Of a stretch of 6,712 nt of DNA, positions 1-5,632 are shown piece by piece. The translations under genes and the position numbers were made by a program. The stretch spans positions 1 through 6,712 of the forward strand of contig JAISZZ010000166.1 in assembly GCA_031284385.1 (NCBI GenBank). The letters run 5' to 3'. Within the stretch, counting starts at the first letter, position 1. Each line of letters starts with the position of its first letter. The notes under the pieces are model-generated. The model did no database searches and was not told the origin of the DNA. It saw nothing but the letters and a program-made list of their open reading frames with translations. The stretch is from Treponema sp. (lineage in GTDB: Bacteria > Spirochaetota > Spirochaetia > Treponematales > Breznakiellaceae).

Positions 1-18
1 GGATAATGATTTTATCAT
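1..18 (-). CDS. Start of a gene running off the left edge (first six codons)
   Basis: Only six codons (M-I-K-S-L-S) are inside the window. The case for a real start is the ribosome binding site: on the minus strand GGAGG (positions 29-25) lies six bases before the ATG at 18-16, one of the best Shine-Dalgarno placements in the window. The gene follows the ABC ATPase gene on the same strand after a 131-base gap. By analogy with nitrate/sulfonate/taurine-type transport operons it could encode the substrate-binding protein or the permease. That is inference from position only, because six residues cannot identify a product. Confidence 0.6.
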
Positions 19-60
19 GGAACACCTCCAAAGCAGCCGCTAACTCGTGATTTCAAAGTC

Positions 61-91
61 TGTATACTGTTAGTGTAACGGCAGTTTTCAA
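61..91 (-). promoter_or_regulatory. Weak candidate promoter for the left-edge gene
   Basis: On the minus strand TTGAAA (91-86) is followed by TATACA (66-61) with a 19-base spacer, about 43 bases before the left-edge start codon. Both hexamers are partial matches and the spacer is longer than the usual 16-18 bases, so the gene may instead be read through from the ABC ATPase gene. Confidence 0.2.
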
Positions 92-130
92 TAAAAACAA
101 GCGGGATTCAGGAGAAAAACTAGGGCAACT

Positions 131-147
131 GGGAAATATTTTTTCCC
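131..147 (-). terminator. AT-rich hairpin just past the ABC ATPase stop
   Basis: Three bases beyond the ABC ATPase stop codon the minus strand reads GGGAAA, five bases, TTTCCC, a perfect 6-bp stem. No U-run follows directly; the nearest T5 comes more than ten bases later. It is a weak intrinsic terminator at best, and may only protect the 3' end or partly separate the ATPase gene from the next one. Confidence 0.25.
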
Positions 148-149
148 CG

Positions 150-932
150 TCATGAGGCAGCTATTGCGCCGGCGGCAGGTGCGCCTGCTTGAAGTGCGGC
201 AGGTGCGCCTGCTTGCAGTTTTGAAATCAGTTTTTTTTCAAGTAAAATGCCGGATTCCGAGACAAAACTCCGTTCTTCCGGCAGATTAAACGTTTCATCA
301 AAAACAACTTTGACGGCGCCGCCTTCCGGTGGCATTCCCAGCACAATTATACGCCGGCCTAAATACACAGCTTCGCGCGGGTCGTGGGTAACAGCGGCTA
401 TGAAGCGGCTTTCGGCGCGCATCAGCCTTTTTACCGAATCTATTAACTGAATTTTAAGCGGTATATCCAATGATTGAAACGGTTCGTCCATCAGTATTAT
501 ATGCGCGGGGTATGCCCATGCCCTCGCTATAGAAGCCCGCTGTCTCTGACCGCCGGACAGTTCGGCGGGATAGGCCGCCGCGTATCCGTCCAACGCGCTT
601 TCGCGCAAAAAAAACATAGCCCGCTTTTCCGCTTCCACGCGGCCAAAAATTTTTATGATGGGCAGCGTTACGTTTTCCATAACATTCATATACGGCAGCA
701 GCCGTGCATCTTGAAACACAAACGATACGGACGGCTCACTTACGCCGGCGGACGGCGCGATTTTTCCCGATTCCGGACGCAAAAGCCCCGCTATCAGGCG
801 CAGTAACGTGGTTTTTCCGCATCCCGAAGGCCCCAAAAAAACGACTGGATCCGCGCCGTTTAAGTTAAGAGAAAAGTTTTCGAATATTTTATGTGAATTA
901 AAACCGAAATCCAGATTTTCTATGCTAAGCAT
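150..932 (-). CDS. ABC transporter ATP-binding protein, nitrate/sulfonate/taurine (SsuB/TauB-like) type
   Basis: This is the cytoplasmic ATPase of an ABC importer, hydrolysing ATP to drive a partner permease. All nucleotide-binding motifs are visible in the 260 residues: Walker A GPSGCGKT at 34-41, Q-loop Gln74, signature LSGGQ at 125-129, Walker B IILMDE at 145-150 and switch His183 in VTHDPREA. The short single-domain layout and the DEPFQSLD segment suit the family serving sulfonates, taurine, nitrate or thiamine-precursor-like solutes; the substrate cannot be told. ATG starts at 932, three bases after the nucleotidase stop, with no good Shine-Dalgarno, so translational coupling is likely. 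Residues 239-260 form a low-complexity Ala/Gly/Pro tail (LQAGAPAA twice) encoded by a 24-bp tandem repeat and are probably a late addition. No permease or binding protein is fully inside the window. Confidence 0.93.
   Translation of the reverse strand: MLSIENLDFGFNSHKIFENFSLNLNGADPVVFLGPSGCGKTTLLRLIAGLLRPESGKIAPSAGVSEPSVSFVFQDARLLPYMNVMENVTLPIIKIFGRVEAEKRAMFFLRESALDGYAAAYPAELSGGQRQRASIARAWAYPAHIILMDEPFQSLDIPLKIQLIDSVKRLMRAESRFIAAVTHDPREAVYLGRRIIVLGMPPEGGAVKVVFDETFNLPEERSFVSESGILLEKKLISKLQAGAPAALQAGAPAAGAIAAS
172..219. repeat. 24-bp tandem repeat, two copies, inside the ABC ATPase 3' end
   Basis: Positions 172-195 and 196-219 differ at one base only (A at 192, C at 216). Each copy contains GCAGG-TGCG-CCTGC, a 5-bp stem with a 4-base loop, so every unit is also a small hairpin. 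Read on the minus strand the repeat encodes LQAGAPAA twice. The length is a multiple of three, so copy-number changes would keep the frame. A third, degraded copy may follow as GAIAAS. Confidence 0.9.
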
Positions 933-935
933 TAT

Positions 936-1556
936 TCAACCGGCGTAATCTTCAAAAAGGCCGCGGGTTCCCGTCCGCCATTCTTCCTTTGCTTGCATTA
1001 CCAGTTTCTCAACATCCAGCCAGTTATCGGCGCATGGGCCGCGCAGTTCCTTGTTGGTGGAGTTTGAAAAAACTATACATTTGCAAAAATTATCGCGTAA
1101 TGATTTGATGTTTTTGGGGGAGTCATCGATATAAACATGAGCGCCAACCGCGACCTTATCCTTCATAAAACAGAGATCCCAATAGGGAATGTCATACGAA
1201 TCGAGCCAGTCTACCGTTTGAGTTATCGTGGTTTTGTGAAAATACTTCAAAAACAGGCGCTGCGTAATTATTCTGATTCTGATTCCGGCGGTAGAAAGTT
1301 TTCGTAAAACCGCAGATGCGTTTTTTACCGGTTTCATGCTACGAAAAAGATTGCGCTGCGTAACCGCGTAACGATGCAACCTGTCGTAACCGCCGAATTC
1401 ATCAATGCCCCATTCTTCAAGCCCAAAACTAACGTCTTCCGTCAGCGAATCAAGCGGTTTATCGAGCCAATCCGCCGCGATTTCACGCATCGCGCCGTAA
1501 AAATCGCCGACAACGCCATCTAAATCAACGCCAAATATAAATTCAGTTTCATCCAT
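936..1556 (-). CDS. HAD-type 5'-nucleotidase (NT5C / 5'(3')-deoxyribonucleotidase-like)
   Basis: A 206-residue HAD-superfamily phosphohydrolase, most like the cytosolic 5'(3')-deoxyribonucleotidase family (PF06941), which removes phosphate from (deoxy)nucleoside monophosphates. Motif I is GVDLDGV, with nucleophile Asp11 and acid/base Asp13. Motif II is IITQR with Thr98. A motif III lysine is Lys132 or Lys134. Motif IV is YIDDSP with Asp144 and Asp145. The helical cap between motifs I and II (about 20-85) fits this family. The start at 1556 is secure because motif I begins ten residues in and the next Met (residue 23) would delete it. No Shine-Dalgarno precedes it, and a consensus -10 box ends eight bases before the ATG, suggesting a leaderless mRNA. 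Its stop lies three bases before the ABC ATPase ATG, so the two are cotranscribed. Substrate is inferred from family only; some relatives act on other small phosphates. Confidence 0.82.
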   Translation of the reverse strand: MDETEFIFGVDLDGVVGDFYGAMREIAADWLDKPLDSLTEDVSFGLEEWGIDEFGGYDRLHRYAVTQRNLFRSMKPVKNASAVLRKLSTAGIRIRIITQRLFLKYFHKTTITQTVDWLDSYDIPYWDLCFMKDKVAVGAHVYIDDSPKNIKSLRDNFCKCIVFSNSTNKELRGPCADNWLDVEKLVMQAKEEWRTGTRGLFEDYAG

Positions 1557-1563
1557 AGACTAA

Positions 1564-1591
1564 ATTATAACGAAACGGGCTTGTACGGCAA
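1564..1591 (-). promoter_or_regulatory. Candidate promoter of the nucleotidase-ABC ATPase pair, leaderless geometry
   Basis: On the minus strand TTGCCG (1591-1586, four of six matches to the -35 consensus), a 16-base spacer, and a perfect TATAAT (1569-1564). Seven bases (1563-1557) separate the -10 box from the ATG, so the expected transcription start falls on or next to the A of the start codon. Confidence 0.55.
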
Positions 1592-1652
1592 CATAGCCGA
1601 AATGTAGTACCGCCGCCGCGAATGTTTAACCTTCGGCCAATTTTAATATCCG

Positions 1653-2267
1653 TTACCGGATAAAATTCGTGTGGACACGTTTTTCCGCAGCAGGCAACGG
1701 TATAGTTTTACGGCCTAATTCCAGGGATTTAATCAGCCATGCCATATTGCGCCCCACAGTCTTCACGGTAAACAGTCCCTCTTCGTCCTGTCCCGCCTCG
1801 TCCGCGCTGTTTCCGTGCAGCACGTTCCAATAAACAGTGGGAGTTATTACCGCGCCGGCCAGCGTCAGGTAATTATTAAGCTGATGATAGGCGTTTATGC
1901 CGCCGGTTCTGCGTAAATTCACGATAGACGCGCCAGCTTTGAACGCCAATTTAGCGCCGGAATAAAACAGTCTGTCAAGAAAACACTTAAAATTTCCAGC
2001 TATACCGCCATAGTAAACGGGAGATGCAAGGATTATTCCGTCCACTTTTTCAAGTTTTTCGGCGCACTGCGTTACAATGTCATTGAATTTACACTTACCT
2101 GTTTTAACGCAAGCACGGCAGGCCACACATCCCGCTATATTTTTATCGCCTATATGCAAAATTTCAGTGGAAATATTCTCTTTTTCTAATTCTGATGCAA
2201 GAGTTAAAATCGCTTTATGCGAAACGCCTTGTTCGTGCGGACTACCATTAAAAGCGAGGACTTTCAT
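1653..2267 (-). CDS. Flavodoxin-fold iron-sulfur flavoprotein / NAD(P)H-dependent FMN reductase-like protein
   Basis: A 204-residue flavodoxin-fold redox protein. The N-terminal strand and phosphate loop MKVLAFNGSPHEQGVSH (1-17) bind FMN phosphate, and ASPVYYGG (81-88) is the second flavin loop. Four cysteines at 47, 50, 53 and 59 have the spacing C-x2-C-x2-C-x5-C, which falls within the compact motif of archaeal/anaerobe iron-sulfur flavoproteins that hold a [4Fe-4S] cluster. The same pattern occurs in many reductases of this family not shown to carry a cluster, so metal binding is inference. Likely role: electron transfer or reduction of quinones, oxygen species or FMN in an anaerobe. The start at 2267 is chosen because AAGGA lies seven bases upstream and the protein then begins at the conserved first strand; a TTG at 2318 would add 17 unconserved residues. 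It follows groES on the same strand, separated by a folded element. Confidence 0.85.
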   Translation of the reverse strand: MKVLAFNGSPHEQGVSHKAILTLASELEKENISTEILHIGDKNIAGCVACRACVKTGKCKFNDIVTQCAEKLEKVDGIILASPVYYGGIAGNFKCFLDRLFYSGAKLAFKAGASIVNLRRTGGINAYHQLNNYLTLAGAVITPTVYWNVLHGNSADEAGQDEEGLFTVKTVGRNMAWLIKSLELGRKTIPLPAAEKRVHTNFIR

Positions 2268-2297
2268 ATCGCCATCCTTATAAATTTCATTGTTTGT

Positions 2298-2383
2298 TAA
2301 AAAGCGTATAGGCGACAACGGGGCAACCGGACGCGCCGCATGGTATACGGAACGATACGCGGCAGCCAGTTACCCCATACGCT
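2298..2383 (-). terminator. Long folded element ending in a U-run: groES terminator or flavoprotein-gene attenuator
   Basis: Read on the minus strand, AGCGTAT (2383-2377) pairs perfectly with ATACGCT (2309-2303), directly followed by T5 (2302-2298). Inside, an 11-bp helix joins 2376-2366 to 2330-2320 with two G-U pairs; these are C-A mismatches on the plus strand, so the fold favours minus-strand RNA. GCCGC (2363-2359) with GCGGC (2339-2335) and GTAT (2358-2355) with ATAC (2346-2343) can add inner helices. A 10-base bulge lies on one side. The T-run ends 30 bases before the flavoprotein ATG. Simplest reading: intrinsic terminator of groES. Its size and place also suit a leader attenuator. I recognise no known riboswitch class. 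Confidence 0.5.
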
Positions 2384-2391
2384 CACCGCAG

Positions 2392-2664
2392 TTATTCAAT
2401 AACGGCGATGATGTCTGACATCTTTACGATAAGATGTTCCACACCGTCCACTTTTATTTGTGAACCGGCGTATTTGTCATACATTACCTTCTGTCCGGGA
2501 GATACAGTGATTTTTTCTTTCTCTGTTCCGGGACCTACAGACACCACTGTCCCTGTTTGGGTCTTTTCTTGAGCGGTATCAGGAATTATTATCCCTCCCG
2601 CACTTTTTGTTTCCGCCTTCTCAACTTTGACCAAAACACGGTCGGACAAGGGTTTAATAGCCAT
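2392..2664 (-). CDS. groES: Co-chaperonin GroES (Hsp10)
   Basis: The 90-residue lid subunit of the GroEL-GroES folding machine; seven copies cap the GroEL chamber in the cytoplasm. The N-terminus MAIKPLSDRVLVK is the family hallmark. The mobile loop runs from about residue 17 to 33 with the GroEL-contacting hydrophobic triplet Ile25-Ile26-Ile27 in GGIIIPDTAQEK, and the C-terminal DKYAG...DGVEHLIVK...DIIAVIE closes the barrel. It is a little shorter than the E. coli protein (97), mostly in the roof hairpin region (about 42-55). ATG at 2664 has GGAGG five bases upstream. groEL is not next to it: the flavoprotein gene follows, across the folded element. A sigma-70-like promoter lies upstream, and no CIRCE (HrcA operator) inverted repeat is visible in the 72-base upstream gap. 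Confidence 0.98.
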   Translation of the reverse strand: MAIKPLSDRVLVKVEKAETKSAGGIIIPDTAQEKTQTGTVVSVGPGTEKEKITVSPGQKVMYDKYAGSQIKVDGVEHLIVKMSDIIAVIE

Positions 2665-2705
2665 AGCTACCTCCAGATTGTGAAATGATTTATTTTATAG
2701 ATTGT

Positions 2706-2734
2706 ATCTTAACAAAAAAATTTGATAGTGTCAA
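2706..2734 (-). promoter_or_regulatory. groES promoter, sigma-70 type
   Basis: On the minus strand a perfect -35 TTGACA (2734-2729), a 17-base spacer containing a T7 run, and -10 TAAGAT (2711-2706, four of six consensus bases). The predicted start of transcription near 2699 gives a leader of about 35 bases ending in GGAGG and the groES ATG. The -35 box ends only two bases from the ispH ATG on the other strand, so the two promoters or transcripts may interfere. Confidence 0.65.
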
Positions 2735-2736
2735 TT

Positions 2737-3645
2737 ATGCGAGTAATCAGAGCAGACGCGCTTGGGTTTTGCGCCGGAGTTAAACGAACCGTTGATTTGG
2801 CGCTGGAAGCGGCGCAAACAGCGGCGCAAACAACGACGCTTCCAGCGGAACGAGAAACGGCCTCGCGACTATCAGTGCGGACGCGGCTTTTTACCATGGG
2901 GCCGCTGATACATAACTCGCGGGCGCTGCGGGATTTGGAGCGGCTTGGATTTTCGGTTTTGGACGAATATCATTTGCCCGAAACTCTTTCCGGTTCCGTT
3001 ACGGTGATTCGGGCGCATGGCATAGGCCCGCAAACCGAAAGGGAGCTTTTAGGGCGTGGAACAAAAATTATTGATGCCACCTGTCCCAAAGTACGCAAGA
3101 GTCAGCTTAAAGCCCGTGAATTGCGCGAGAAAGGGTATGCCGTTTTTATTGCGGGAGAGAAAAACCACGGCGAAGTGCGGGGAATTCGAATGTTTGCGCC
3201 TGATAGTTTAGTTGTGGAAGATGAAACTGAGGCTTTTAACGCGGCAAACGCTCTTTTTTTAAAAAATAAAACGGTAAAAACTGCGATAATCGGACAAACT
3301 ACAATTTCGGAGAGAGAATATACGGCCATATACTCGGCGGTAAAACGAATTTTCCCAAATTTAGAGGTTTATAATACGATTTGCGGCGCTACCAAGTCGC
3401 GTCAGGATGCGCTTAGCGAACTTTGTGCGAAAACGGACGCGCTGATAATTGCGGGCGACACCGCCTCGTCCAACACGCGCCGCTTGCTGGCAATAGCGGA
3501 AAAGTCTGGAAAACCCGCATGGATAGCTTGCGGCGCGGCAGACTTGCCGCCGGAAATAAAAAATTACGGCTCAATAGGTCTTTCCGCCGGTACATCCACG
3601 CCGGACAATGTAATCGGCGAGATAGAGGCGGCTCTTTTGGAATAA
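2737..3645 (+). CDS. ispH: 4-hydroxy-3-methylbut-2-enyl diphosphate reductase (IspH/LytB)
   Basis: The last enzyme of the MEP isoprenoid pathway, reducing HMBPP to IPP and DMAPP on an oxygen-sensitive iron-sulfur cluster. With the ATG at 2737 the protein has 302 residues and its three cluster cysteines are Cys12 (GFCAGV), Cys116 (ATCPKV) and Cys216 (NTICGATKSRQ). Other active-site residues are His59 (LIHN), His144 and Glu146 (NHGEVRG), Thr188-Thr189 (GQTT), Ser244-Ser245-Asn246 and Ser287 (AGTSTPD). The start is chosen because Cys12 then matches the family position; a TTG at 2722 would add five residues. No clear Shine-Dalgarno is visible. Odd point: Cys12 to the first His is 47 residues against 29 in E. 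coli, an extra segment of about 18 residues near 22-40 containing AAQTAAQT. It diverges from groES and its TAA abuts the stop of the next, convergent gene. Confidence 0.97.
   Translation: MRVIRADALGFCAGVKRTVDLALEAAQTAAQTTTLPAERETASRLSVRTRLFTMGPLIHNSRALRDLERLGFSVLDEYHLPETLSGSVTVIRAHGIGPQTERELLGRGTKIIDATCPKVRKSQLKARELREKGYAVFIAGEKNHGEVRGIRMFAPDSLVVEDETEAFNAANALFLKNKTVKTAIIGQTTISEREYTAIYSAVKRIFPNLEVYNTICGATKSRQDALSELCAKTDALIIAGDTASSNTRRLLAIAEKSGKPAWIACGAADLPPEIKNYGSIGLSAGTSTPDNVIGEIEAALLE
2801..2847. repeat. 11-bp perfect inverted repeat with 12-bp tandem repeat, inside ispH
   Basis: CGCTGGAAGCG (2801-2811) and CGCTTCCAGCG (2837-2847) are exact reverse complements enclosing 25 bases. GCGGCGCAAACA occurs twice in tandem at 2809-2820 and 2821-2832, overlapping the left arm and the loop. 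The structure covers most of the extra segment of IspH and could form a stable mRNA hairpin about 65 bases into the gene. Confidence 0.9.
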
Positions 3646-5457
3646 TCAATAAGCGATTCTAATATGTTCCACGCTGCTTTGTTGAAGTATTTTTACCATC
3701 AGGACTTTTTCACCGGCGGAGTACAGCCAGCCCGGCGCATTGTACTGTTCAAACTGGGGATCCGAGCGGTAATCAATATTGCGAAGCTGGATTTTGGAAA
3801 AAGGCTGAACATTAAATATGTAAACATAGTGCGCCTCGCCTATCGGGAAAGTAATGCCAAAATCTAAAATGCTGTTTTGAAGCGATGCGCTTATTTCCGG
3901 CGAAACAGTCCAAAGCCAAACGCCATTATTTGCCTGTCCCTCCCCAAATGCGTGCGGGTAAAAGTCGGAAATTCCGAGTCCGGCGTATATCTCGGCGGAA
4001 GTCAGGGAATTTGCCTGCGGGGATGGTACAAACGAGCCAGCCTCAGATAACACGAGATGGGCGCTCACTGACGAATCCTCTCCAAAAAGCGAAAGAACTG
4101 ACAGCGCTATGGAGCGTCCCATCGCGGACCACCCGTTGTTATTGGCTTCTTCACCGTAGGCTATGAGGGCGGCACCAAGCCGGATGTTGTAAAGCACATC
4201 GACGGTTTCATCAATAACAAAAATGCCGGCATTGGCTCGATCTTTTTTAATATGAGTCACGACTACAGACCGTGCCTTTGGAATCAACGCCTCAAACGGA
4301 TTTTCATCATTGCCGCGCCACTTACTCCATGTCAGCCATCCTTCAAAAATTCCGGCGCACAGGTCAAGGTCAATGGAGGCGGGATTCAGCTTGCTAATAT
4401 AATCAATTCCAGTGTTAAAAAGCTCTTCATTGCCCCGCCGCGCCAAATACTCAAAAACACGTTCCTCCGCCAGAAACGCCGCGGGATCAGTCTGCGTGTA
4501 CGAAGTGATTCGGGACATTCTATTGCGCTCAAACATAACAAATTCACGCAAATAACTGTTCAGCCTGCCGGCAAAGGGCGCGGAAAGGAACGTGCGGTTT
4601 TCGCTTCTAGCATATCCGGCGGGGAGCATATCAAACGCACTCCGTAACGTGCCTCGCCCAGCCGCCTCGGCAAGGTACGCGACTATCACATTTTCATTAA
4701 GATTGCCGGAACTTATGCGACTCTCCCAATTTGTAAACGCAGTGTTGCGCCAGCGTGTAACCTGCTCATTATAAAGAGATTTTTCCATCGCGCCGGCTGT
4801 TATATACTCGGTAAGATTAAAGGTATCTCCAACCGGAACAATGCGGTAGAACACTACGGGTTCCGTGCTGCTTAACGAAATAATCCCGGCATCCTCGTCG
4901 ATGCTGCTGGCTTCAAACGTGTAGTTCTCTCCGCCATAAGTTACGCTCAGATCGCCTAATTCATTGCGGTAAAATTTTGACTTTCCGCCGCTTCTAAACG
5001 GCACGAGAATCTCTTTTACGCCGCCGCTTATTAACGCGCTTAACATCAGCTCTTTCATGCCCGCTTCGTTGTTTACATAAAATACAAGCTCCTGTCCGCC
5101 TGAAAGTCGAAACCGCGCCTCATCATTTGAAAACGACACGCTTTCAGGGTACGATTCCACAGTTGACCCGTCCAAGTTGATGTATGTCAGCCCTCCGCCG
5201 GATTTACCTGCAAGCCAGAATTCCAGCCCGCCAAAAACCGCCCGCGCCCCATCTTCCAGAAGGTATCCCTGATTCGCGGCAGAACGCTCCTCCTCCGAAG
5301 CGGTCTGCGGCCTCTTTAACCTGCCGTCAACGTGTAGAGCGCCAATCTGTTTACTAAAACTGTCATGTTCGGTAAATTGAACAAGGGAGACTAGCACAAA
5401 AAGGCAAAAATACAGAAAAAGTAATCCAGCTATTTTAGATAGAAAACGCCGCTTCAT
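3646..5457 (-). CDS. Unknown 603-residue protein with N-terminal membrane anchor, extracytoplasmic
   Basis: I do not recognise a named family. A short basic N-terminus (MKRR) and one hydrophobic stretch at about 7-28 form a signal anchor or signal peptide; Cys17 lies in the middle of this segment without a convincing lipobox. The rest is soluble and should face the periplasm or outside. Residues 72-215 look beta-rich (FGGLEFWLAG, RFRLSGGQELVFYVN, VSVTYGG-like strands), 217-470 mainly alpha-helical, and 520-603 beta-rich again, ending PGWLYSAGEKVLMVKILQQ...IAY. Apart from Cys17 the only cysteine is in the LDLCAGIF stretch near 367, so disulfides are not structural. No enzymatic motif is evident. 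No good Shine-Dalgarno precedes the ATG at 5457, but the signal segment starts right there. It converges on ispH with no gap. A spirochaete-type envelope protein is a guess from context. Confidence 0.85.
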   Translation of the reverse strand: MKRRFLSKIAGLLFLYFCLFVLVSLVQFTEHDSFSKQIGALHVDGRLKRPQTASEEERSAANQGYLLEDGARAVFGGLEFWLAGKSGGGLTYINLDGSTVESYPESVSFSNDEARFRLSGGQELVFYVNNEAGMKELMLSALISGGVKEILVPFRSGGKSKFYRNELGDLSVTYGGENYTFEASSIDEDAGIISLSSTEPVVFYRIVPVGDTFNLTEYITAGAMEKSLYNEQVTRWRNTAFTNWESRISSGNLNENVIVAYLAEAAGRGTLRSAFDMLPAGYARSENRTFLSAPFAGRLNSYLREFVMFERNRMSRITSYTQTDPAAFLAEERVFEYLARRGNEELFNTGIDYISKLNPASIDLDLCAGIFEGWLTWSKWRGNDENPFEALIPKARSVVVTHIKKDRANAGIFVIDETVDVLYNIRLGAALIAYGEEANNNGWSAMGRSIALSVLSLFGEDSSVSAHLVLSEAGSFVPSPQANSLTSAEIYAGLGISDFYPHAFGEGQANNGVWLWTVSPEISASLQNSILDFGITFPIGEAHYVYIFNVQPFSKIQLRNIDYRSDPQFEQYNAPGWLYSAGEKVLMVKILQQSSVEHIRIAY

Positions 5458-5632
5458 TGTAACTATGCTATCAAATTAAATATGAATTGTGTAGTGGAGA
5501 CACCGCCCGCCTCTATCGTCAACATTGAGTTTAACTTGAGCGGTTTCAGCCTGCACAGCGGGAAACCCTTGAGTAACGCTGATTACTTGAGTCCGTGCCG
5601 GCGCATCGTAGTTACCCTAATTAACGCTTTCT

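Noticed and set aside
474..806. Plus-strand open frame of 110 codons opposite the ABC ATPase
   Set aside because: The minus strand carries all ABC motifs in this stretch, so this is an antisense shadow.
1596..1637. Inverted repeat GCCGAA/TTCGGC after the flavoprotein stop as a terminator
   Set aside because: The stem is only 6 bp with a 30-base loop, and no U-run follows on the minus strand.
2268..2318. TTG start at 2318 for the flavoprotein
   Set aside because: It lies inside the folded element, and AAGGA sits at the right distance from the ATG at 2267, where the conserved flavodoxin strand begins.
2298..2391. FMN riboswitch upstream of the flavoprotein gene
   Set aside because: The conserved core sequences of the FMN (RFN) element are not present; only the general position fits.
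2722..2736. TTG start at 2722 for ispH
   Set aside because: It adds five unconserved residues and overlaps the groES promoter; with the ATG at 2737 the first cluster cysteine is residue 12, as in the family.
2665..2736. CIRCE element upstream of groES
   Set aside because: I looked for TTAGCACTC...GAGTGCTAA or a close variant and found none in the gap.
4252..4647. Plus-strand open frame of 131 codons opposite the 603-residue gene
   Set aside because: It lies wholly inside the longer minus-strand gene, which has a signal anchor and protein-like composition; the plus frame has no motif and no ribosome binding site.
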